Shown here: positions 58,153 through 64,000 of the stretch, in pieces
How positions within the stretch are numbered: position 1 is the stretch's first letter
Layout of the letters: each line of letters begins with the position of its first letter
Source of the DNA: Verrucomicrobiaceae bacterium
GTDB lineage: Bacteria; Verrucomicrobiota; Verrucomicrobiia; Verrucomicrobiales; Verrucomicrobiaceae
Assembly: GCA_016795375.1 (NCBI GenBank)
Contig: JAEUHJ010000167.1
Span: 1 to 64,000 of the forward strand
DNA: 64,000 bases
Reading direction: 5' to 3'
Notes under the pieces: generated by a model
What the model was told of the DNA's origin: nothing
The model's input: only the letters and a program-made list of their open reading frames with translations
Databases searched by the model: none
Made by a program: the position numbers and the translations under genes

Positions 58153-59925
58153 TCACTGTTTGTGAGTGAGCTTCACATGCTTCAAGTCGATGCCGGGAAG
58201 GGAAAGAGCTTCGAGCGTGAGTGTCGCGGGGCCGGGTTTGAGGCTGAGGGTGCCGAGTTTGGCGTGCGACCACTCGCGGTTGCGGTAACGGGCCTTGCCC
58301 TCTTCGTCGCGGTGGGGAAGGGGGAGTGCGGGAGCTTCGGCGGCGGGCAACGTGGCAAGGAGGGCCAAATCACCGGCGTGGAGTCGCATCCTGGTTTCGG
58401 CGGCAGCGCCGTGGGCGATTTCGATTTCGTAATTGCCTGCGGTGGCGACTTCGATCTCGAAGCGCACTGTTGCCTTCGCGTCCGTCCAGCCGGTGAGCCA
58501 GTCGTTGGCGTAGCCGGGGCCGCTGGCGAAGTGCAGCGGTGGATCGTAAAAGGCCTGGGGCGCGTGCAGTTCGACGGGATTGTGCTCCGCGTGGCCGACA
58601 GGAATGGGGAAACGCTTCAAACCATCGCGCGAGATGTCGGCGAACCAGGCGTCGTATTTCGCGGCGAGCTCTTTGACGATCTCTGGATGCTCCTTCGCGA
58701 TGTTTTTCTCCTGACCTGGATCGTTTTCCATGTCGTAGAGCTGCCAGGGCGTGGCGCTGTCGTCGTTGGCGACCGCCGAGGAGCCACCGCTTTTGCCTTT
58801 GATCTCGCGCACGAGGCGGTGGCGCTGTGTGCGCACCGCGCCGGGGAACTTGTTCTTTTCGTTGATGGGATTGTGCGTGAAGAGCACGCGCTCCGGCCAG
58901 TTTCCGCTGTTTTGCAGCAGCGGCTTCAGGCTGACGCCGTCCAGCTTGGAATCGGAAACTTCCACATCACAGAGATCCGTGATTGTCGGGAAGAGGTCGA
59001 TGTGTGCGGTGATTTCCTTCACCACATGCGGCGTCCATTTCGCCGCAGGCCAGCGGATGAAGAGCGGGACGCGCGTGCCGCCCTCGTGCACGCTGGTTTT
59101 GCCGCCGCGCATGCCGGCGTTGAAGGTCTTCACGCCGGCGGTGCCGCCGTTGTCGGTCAAAAACAGCACGATGGTGTTTTCGGCGAGTTTGAGCGTGTCG
59201 AGATGCGCGAGCAGGCGGCCCACGTTGTCGTCGATGTTCTCGCACATGCCGTAAAAGGCGGCCACGTTGTCCTCGAAGCCCTTCGCTTTGAATTTGTCGA
59301 AGAACTTGTCCGGCACCTGGTAGGGCGAGTGCGGCGCGTTGTAGGCCAGATAGCAGAAAAACGGCTCCTTTTGCCGCGTGGAGATGAAACGCATCGCCTC
59401 GTCGGTCAGCACGTCGGTGATGTAGCCTTGGGTGTCCTCGTGTTTCGTGCCGCGCAGCAATGTGGCGTCAAAGTAGTTGTTCCAGTGGCCGTTGTTGAAG
59501 CCGAAGACGTGCTCAAATCCCTGTCCGGCGGGTGTGAAGGGGAATTGTTCGCCGTTATGCCATTTGCCGATGCAGGCGGTTTGATAACCGTTTGCGCCCA
59601 AGGCCTCCGCCAGCGTCAGCTCGGACGGTTTCATGGCCTCTTTGTTATGCGTGACGCCATGGACGCCGGTGCGCAGCGGCCAGCGCCCGGTGAGCAGTGC
59701 CGCGCGTGTCGGCGCGCAGAAGGAGTTCACATAAAAGCGGTCAAAGCGCACGCCTTCATGACCCAGTTTGTCGATCTGCGGCGTTTGCAGGTGTGGATTG
59801 CCGTGGATCGAGAAATCGCCGTAGCCTTGGTCGTCGGTGATGATGAGGAGGACGTTTGGCCGCTGCGCGGACAATGACGAAACCAGAAAGACGAATGACG
59901 AAAGGAGAATGAGGATGCGGTGCAT
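58153..59925 (-). CDS. Secreted arylsulfatase-type sulfatase
   Basis: 590 residues. The signal peptide (residues 1-20) is again encoded partly by a dispersed repeat (59873-59903). PNVLLIITDDQGYGDFSIHGNP is the arylsulfatase start. Cys70 in CAPTRAALLTGR is the formylglycine site (x-P-T-R variant, common). GKWHNGEQFPFTP, PFFCYLAYNAPHSPYQVP and VLFLTDNGGTAGVKT complete the family motifs. The C-terminal 130 residues form an extra beta-sandwich (TVRFEIEVATAGNYEIEI, AHGAAAETRMRLH), probably carbohydrate binding. It is 5 bases downstream of another sulfatase gene on the same strand. Confidence 0.9.
   Translation of the reverse strand: MHRILILLSSFVFLVSSLSAQRPNVLLIITDDQGYGDFSIHGNPHLQTPQIDKLGHEGVRFDRFYVNSFCAPTRAALLTGRWPLRTGVHGVTHNKEAMKPSELTLAEALGANGYQTACIGKWHNGEQFPFTPAGQGFEHVFGFNNGHWNNYFDATLLRGTKHEDTQGYITDVLTDEAMRFISTRQKEPFFCYLAYNAPHSPYQVPDKFFDKFKAKGFEDNVAAFYGMCENIDDNVGRLLAHLDTLKLAENTIVLFLTDNGGTAGVKTFNAGMRGGKTSVHEGGTRVPLFIRWPAAKWTPHVVKEITAHIDLFPTITDLCDVEVSDSKLDGVSLKPLLQNSGNWPERVLFTHNPINEKNKFPGAVRTQRHRLVREIKGKSGGSSAVANDDSATPWQLYDMENDPGQEKNIAKEHPEIVKELAAKYDAWFADISRDGLKRFPIPVGHAEHNPVELHAPQAFYDPPLHFASGPGYANDWLTGWTDAKATVRFEIEVATAGNYEIEIAHGAAAETRMRLHAGDLALLATLPAAEAPALPLPHRDEEGKARYRNREWSHAKLGTLSLKPGPATLTLEALSLPGIDLKHVKLTHKQ
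59873..59903 (-). repeat. TGACGAA-type dispersed repeat inside a signal-peptide coding region (2)
   Basis: Plus-strand AATGACGAAACCAGAA, then AGACG, then AATGACGAA, nearly identical to 51438-51469. On the minus strand it encodes SSFVFLVSSLS of the arylsulfatase signal peptide. The following mature sequences of the two sulfatases are only distantly related, so this is not inherited from a duplicated gene. Confidence 0.75.
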
Positions 59926-59930
59926 GGCAT

Positions 59931-61502
59931 TCAGCGGCTGGTGTCTCCGGTAAACTCTGCGCGGGTCACTTTGCCATCGCTGTTGTGGTCGAAATTTTTG
60001 AAGCGGCCCTCCACGTTGTCCTTTTTGGCGAGGCCATTGCGGTATTCATCGAGGGTGAGGTGGCCGTCCTGGTTCTTGTCCCAGTTTTTGAAGGCGCGCA
60101 GTCGGGTCGCCGGCGTGATCTCGGCAGGCTTGGGCGCGGTTTTGACCTGCATGGCAGGATCGACACTTTTCGGCAGCGTGGCAAACCACGCGTCGATGGC
60201 GGCGGTCATGCGCTTCACGCGATCTGGTTCGGTGGTGGCGAGGTTCTTTGCCTGGAAACGATCCGTGATGACATCAAAGAGCTCCACGCGTTGCTTCATC
60301 TCGTCGAGGATGAGCATGCGCGGCCCTTCGCGCATGGCAAAGGCGGGCCAGTCGTCGCCGCTGTGGCCGCCCTGCCACCACCAGAAGACGGGCTTCACGC
60401 GGGTCTGCTTTTCGCCTTTGAAGGCGGCAAGCATGTTCTCGCCATCGGAGACGTAGCCCTCAGGTGTTTTCGCACCGGTGGCGGCGAGCACGGTGGGGAA
60501 GACATCCACCCCGGCGAGCGCGGTCTCCTTGTCCACGCGGCCTGCGGGCACGACGCCGGGCCAGCGTGCGAGAAAGGCCACGTTCACGCCGCCCATGAGC
60601 AGGCTGCGCTTGCGCCCGCGCAGGCCGCCGGTGCTGCCCTGGCTGTGATAAAATTTCTGTCCAGGCCGCGCATGGCTGTTCTCCGGCCCGTTGTCGCTGG
60701 AGAACATGACAAGCGTGTTTTCGGCGATGCCGAGTTCATCCAGCACATCGAGCACGCGGCCCACCTGCCGGTCCGCGCGGGTGACGGCGGCGTAGTAGGT
60801 GCGCCGCGGCTCCGGCACGTCGGGATAGGTTTTTTTGTCGTCCTCGGTGGCCGAGACGAGGTGATGCGTCTCGTGCAGCCAGAGGTTGAGATAAAACGGA
60901 GCACCCTTTGCCTCACGGATGAAACGCAGCGCATGATCCGTGGCCGCCACGCTGATCCATGACGCGGCTTGCGTGTCATGCGCGGAGGCGTCGCCACTGG
61001 CGAAGTCATATTTCAATCCATCAAAGACATGCCGTCCTGGTCCGGTCCACACCGCCGCGTCATCGTAGCCGTAAACCGCCGGCAGCGGCGCGCCTTCGAT
61101 GTCGCCGCCGGAGAGATGCCATTTGCCAAAATGCGCGGTCTTGTAACCGGCCTCCTTCATCACACGCGGCAGCAGCGGGGCTTGCGGATCGAGCCAGTCG
61201 GGCATGTGGCGTTGCACATTCTGCTCGTGCGAGGCGAAGTGCTGATGCACACCCCAGCGTGAGGGAAACTGGCCCGTCACAATGCCTGCGCGGCTCGGCG
61301 AGCACACCGGATTCACCACCGTGAAGCTCCAGAAATCGGTGCCTTCCTTCGCCATCCGGTCGAGATGCGGCGTCTGGATGCGTGGATGCCCGTGGCAGGC
61401 CAGGTCGCCGAAACCGAGGTCGTCACAGTCGATGAACACGATGTTCGGCCGCGCCGCGTGAAGCGAGGTGCCAAGGACGAGGAGAAAAAGGAGAAGTCTC
61501 AT
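59931..61502 (-). CDS. Secreted sulfatase with C-terminal EF-hand pair
   Basis: 523 residues with a signal peptide (LLLFLLVLGTSLHAA). PNIVFIDCDDLGFGDLACHG opens the sulfatase; the formylglycine site Cys67 in CSPSRAGIVTG is canonical. GKWHLSGGDIEGAP, PFYLNLWLHETHH and MFSSDNGPENSH follow. After a short linker two EF-hand loops occur: DKNQDGHLTLDE (residues 475-486) and DHNSDGKVTRAE (505-516), with Asp/Asn at positions 1, 3 and 5 and Glu at 12. These probably bind calcium and stabilise the enzyme or anchor it. It is paired with the arylsulfatase downstream. Confidence 0.9.
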   Translation of the reverse strand: MRLLLFLLVLGTSLHAARPNIVFIDCDDLGFGDLACHGHPRIQTPHLDRMAKEGTDFWSFTVVNPVCSPSRAGIVTGQFPSRWGVHQHFASHEQNVQRHMPDWLDPQAPLLPRVMKEAGYKTAHFGKWHLSGGDIEGAPLPAVYGYDDAAVWTGPGRHVFDGLKYDFASGDASAHDTQAASWISVAATDHALRFIREAKGAPFYLNLWLHETHHLVSATEDDKKTYPDVPEPRRTYYAAVTRADRQVGRVLDVLDELGIAENTLVMFSSDNGPENSHARPGQKFYHSQGSTGGLRGRKRSLLMGGVNVAFLARWPGVVPAGRVDKETALAGVDVFPTVLAATGAKTPEGYVSDGENMLAAFKGEKQTRVKPVFWWWQGGHSGDDWPAFAMREGPRMLILDEMKQRVELFDVITDRFQAKNLATTEPDRVKRMTAAIDAWFATLPKSVDPAMQVKTAPKPAEITPATRLRAFKNWDKNQDGHLTLDEYRNGLAKKDNVEGRFKNFDHNSDGKVTRAEFTGDTSR

Positions 61503-61582
61503 GGCTGGATGCGTGCGCCGCCGGCGGCTGCCGACAGGATGAACGGACGTGCTGCATCAACGGCCGGCCAGCGTGACATCGA

Positions 61583-64000
61583 TCACTCCTTCGTGATCGT
61601 CTCGTCGAGGTTCAGCAGCACGCGGGCGATGATGGTGCGCGGCGGGAGTCCGCCTTTGCCCTGCTCGCGGCGGCGCAGCATGGCGAGCAGGACGCCGCTT
61701 TCCTTCGAGGTCGGGGCGCGGCCGGTGCAGAGCTTGAAGCCGTAAGAGATGCGTGAGGCGTCATCGCCGCCGCCTTCCTTCCACATGCGCTCGCCGAGGG
61801 ATCTGGCGGCCTCCATGCTCATCGTTTCATTGAGCGTCATGAGCGCTTGCATCGGTGTGTTGCTTCTGGAGCGGCGGATGCAGGAAGATTCGCCGTTGGG
61901 AACGTCGAAGGTGCCCAGGAACGGATAGGGCGTGCTGCGGCGGCGGAACACATAAACGCTGCGGCGGAACTGATCCGCGCCTTGCTCGACCTTCCACGGG
62001 AAGGGCGCGTAGCTGGCGGGTTTCTCGAAGAGGTGGGCGGGCGCGGGCGGCATGACGGGACGTCCGCCAATTCCGGGGTTGAGCAAACCGCTGGCGGCGA
62101 GCTGGATGTCGCGCACGACCTCGCCTTCGACGCGGAAGCGCGGCCCGCGGGCGAGCAGGCGGTTGTAAGGATCGCGTTCGAGCAACTGCGGCGTGATCTT
62201 GCTGGACTGCTGGTAGGTCTCACTCGTCACGATGAGCTTGAGCAGATGCTTCGTGCTCCATCGATGCTCCATGAAATCGACGGCGAGCCAGTCGAGCAGC
62301 TCAGGATGAGTCGGCAGCGCGCCCTGTGTGCCGAAGTCGTCGGCGGTTTCGACCAGGCCGGTGCCGAAGATGGCCTGCCACACGCGGTTCACATAAGCAC
62401 GGGCTGTGGTGGGAGATTTTGGATCGACCAGCCACTTCGCGAAGGTGAGGCGGGAGCTGTCCGCACTTTCCGGCAGGGGATTGAGCACGGCGGGAACGCC
62501 GGTGGTGACTTTCTCCCCTGGCCGGGTGAAGTCGCCGCGTTTCAGCAGGGTGGTCATGCGTGGCTGGGCGCGTGAGTCGAGCACAAGCGTGGTCGCGCCT
62601 TCAGGATGTTGCTGCCACAGCGATTCGATCTCGTCGTTCACGGCCTTCCACCCGGGGACGGTGGCGCGGAAGACGGCGAAGGTGTTTTTCACGCCGTGGA
62701 GCGGATCGGCCTCCGCGTCCGCGGCCTCGGTGCTGCTGATGCGGTAGCGACCGAGGTTCATGGTTTGCAGGTCGTCGCTGTTCCAGCCGCCGTGCTTCAT
62801 GCTGAGGCCGAGGGTGAGTTCGGAGTCCGTTGTCACCACGACGGGTTTTTCGAGCACGAAGACCGCGTTGCGCGGCACGTTGCGGCGTCCGGGGCCGGCG
62901 TCGATGCCCCAGGCGGTTTCGTTTTTGCCATCAATGGCGTAGCTGACGGGGCCGGTGACGCGTTTGTCCTTCTCCGGATCCTTGTCGCGCGCGAAGGCCA
63001 CGAGCGGCGTGTTTTCCGGTTCGCCGAAGTCGGCGGTGGCCCTGGCGAATTTCAGTTTCTCCACCTTGCCGTTGATCTTCATCGACGCGTTGAACTCGGT
63101 GAGCGCGGCGGTGCCTTTCTGCGAACGGCCGGGGCCGTAGGCGGGCAGGTTCGGATCGTTCATGAGTTCCAGACGGAAGGCGGAGATTTTCAAGGGCGCG
63201 CCGGTCTTCACGATGAATCTCACCTCGCTCTTCGTCGGCGCGTAGCCTTGGGCGAGGATGCTGCCGTCGGGCTGGCGCAGGGCTTTCTCCCCACCGGAGG
63301 GATCATCCTCAAACTGGAGCGTGCGCCACCGCGGTCGCGCGTTTTTGAGTTTCGCCTGCCATTCATCCATCTGTCTCTTCCAGCCGGGATGTTCGCGCTT
63401 GAGCATGTTTTCCAGCTCCGTGACGCGCGCGAGCAACTGCGAGCGCCGCACCTGCTCCGCTGTGGTGTAAACGACGCGCCAGGGCTCGTTGTCGTTGTTC
63501 AGCCAGGCGAACATGCGGTAGTACTCCTCCTGTGAGACGGGATCGTACTTGTGGTCGTGGCATTGCGCGCAGCCGATGGTGAGGCCGAGGATGCTTTTGC
63601 CGATGACGTCCATGTGGTCGAACATCGCCTCCATGCGGAACTGTTCGGGATCGACGCCGCCTTCCTCGTTGATCATCGAATTGCGCAGGAAGCCGGTGGC
63701 GACGATCTGGTCCTGCGTGGCGTTTGGGAGCTGGTCGCCGGCGATCTGCTGGATGATGAACTGGTCGTAAGGCAGGTCGCGGTTGAACGCGCTGATGACC
63801 CAGTCGCGGTAAAACCAGATGTGGCGCATGGGATCCTTCTCGTAGCCGTTGCTGTCGGCGTAATGCGCGGCGTCCAGCCAGTGCCGCGCCCAGCGTTCGC
63901 CGAAGTGCGGGGAGTCCAGGAGGCTGGATGCTTGATGCTCGATGCTGGATGCTGGATTTTTCAGATACGCGGACACAAAGGTGTCGATCTCCTCCGGTGT
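61583..64000 (-). CDS. DUF1549/DUF1553 (PSD1-type) protein, N-terminus beyond window
   Basis: At least 805 residues; the frame is open to base 64000 and the start is missing. ERWARHWLDAAHYADSNGYEKD, YDQFIIQQIAGDQLPN, INEEGGVDPEQFRMEAMFDHMD and CAQCHDHKYDPVSQEEYYRMF are DUF1549. The latter contains C-x-x-C-H. The C-terminal half (RLTFAKWLVDPKSPTTARAYVNRVW, GVLLAMLRRREQ at the end) is DUF1553. A beta-sandwich insert lies between them. These proteins typify Planctomycetes and Verrucomicrobia, usually secreted and next to sulfatases or DUF1501 genes; function is unproven. A short microsatellite lies in frame near its N-terminus. Confidence 0.85.
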   Translation of the reverse strand, partial: TPEEIDTFVSAYLKNPASSIEHQASSLLDSPHFGERWARHWLDAAHYADSNGYEKDPMRHIWFYRDWVISAFNRDLPYDQFIIQQIAGDQLPNATQDQIVATGFLRNSMINEEGGVDPEQFRMEAMFDHMDVIGKSILGLTIGCAQCHDHKYDPVSQEEYYRMFAWLNNDNEPWRVVYTTAEQVRRSQLLARVTELENMLKREHPGWKRQMDEWQAKLKNARPRWRTLQFEDDPSGGEKALRQPDGSILAQGYAPTKSEVRFIVKTGAPLKISAFRLELMNDPNLPAYGPGRSQKGTAALTEFNASMKINGKVEKLKFARATADFGEPENTPLVAFARDKDPEKDKRVTGPVSYAIDGKNETAWGIDAGPGRRNVPRNAVFVLEKPVVVTTDSELTLGLSMKHGGWNSDDLQTMNLGRYRISSTEAADAEADPLHGVKNTFAVFRATVPGWKAVNDEIESLWQQHPEGATTLVLDSRAQPRMTTLLKRGDFTRPGEKVTTGVPAVLNPLPESADSSRLTFAKWLVDPKSPTTARAYVNRVWQAIFGTGLVETADDFGTQGALPTHPELLDWLAVDFMEHRWSTKHLLKLIVTSETYQQSSKITPQLLERDPYNRLLARGPRFRVEGEVVRDIQLAASGLLNPGIGGRPVMPPAPAHLFEKPASYAPFPWKVEQGADQFRRSVYVFRRRSTPYPFLGTFDVPNGESSCIRRSRSNTPMQALMTLNETMSMEAARSLGERMWKEGGGDDASRISYGFKLCTGRAPTSKESGVLLAMLRRREQGKGGLPPRTIIARVLLNLDETITKE
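63925..63957 (-). repeat. GGATGCT microsatellite inside the PSD1-type gene
   Basis: Four or five imperfect copies of a GATGCT(G/T/C)-type unit run through 63925-63957. In the gene frame they encode PASSIEHQASS between AYLKN and LLDSPHF. Family members normally have a short, variable segment there, so the repeat looks like an in-frame expansion or an inserted dispersed element that the protein tolerates. Confidence 0.65.

Noticed and set aside
1-64000. CRISPR array, transposase, integrase, tRNA or rRNA genes
   Set aside because: Looked for regular repeats with spacers, DDE or tyrosine-recombinase motifs and tRNA-like folds by eye; none found. Small RNA genes could be missed without a covariance search.

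Overview
The window looks like the chromosome of a high-GC member of the Verrucomicrobiota (PVC group) specialised in dismantling host or algal glycoconjugates. This is an inference from gene content: four secreted sulfatases, a DUF1549/DUF1553 (PSD1-type) protein, two neutral-ceramidase-like enzymes, right-handed beta-helix proteins, LamG-fused glycoside hydrolases and a SUMF1-domain fusion. No rRNA or tRNA gene was recognised, so the lineage rests on protein families alone.

Layout. 1-3.7 kb: PepSY membrane protein and secreted CbiX-like protein (minus), then a secreted GH5-like enzyme. 3.8-7 kb: an SDR-FAH hydrolase pair that looks like deoxysugar-acid catabolism, then MazG-like protein and RsmH overlapping at a GTGA. 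7-9.7 kb: accessory patch with a probably frameshifted gene, a RelE/ParE-type toxin-antitoxin pair and a Fic protein with a degenerate active site. 9.8-30 kb: a LamG-fused putative glycoside hydrolase followed by a sialic-acid/mucin region: GntR regulator with a strong operator-like palindrome, N-acetylneuraminate lyase, GH33 sialidase, a sialidase-SGNH esterase fusion, N-acylglucosamine 2-epimerase and a StcE-like (M66) mucinase.

The sialic-acid run is split by a type I restriction-modification (RM) island (about 18.76-24.12 kb). It is hsdM, a HepT-like HEPN toxin, a MntA nucleotidyltransferase fused in frame to HsdS, a Fic protein, and an hsdR that breaks off after its nuclease domain. The hsdR stub runs in frame into a second copy of the last 150 bases of the sialidase-esterase gene, so the island lies between near-identical direct repeats.

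30-51.5 kb: DUF1579 lipoprotein, fragment of an ECF sigma factor, more GH5 and beta-helix proteins, a ceramidase-sulfatase-ceramidase run, a beta-lactamase/SUMF1 fusion, Rnk with a leaderless-looking promoter, a LamG-TIM hydrolase, a sugar porter and a sulfatase. 51.5-58.1 kb: a second, complete type I RM operon (hsdR-hsdS-141 aa unknown-DUF1828/1829-hsdM). 58.1-64 kb: two more sulfatases, one with C-terminal EF-hands, and a PSD1-type protein cut by the window edge.

Best candidates for something new: the HepT/MntA-HsdS toxin-antitoxin/RM fusion with its Fic partner and broken hsdR; the two unknown genes inside the second RM operon; and the likely shared DNA half-site of the two HsdS proteins, which could let the intact HsdR serve both systems.
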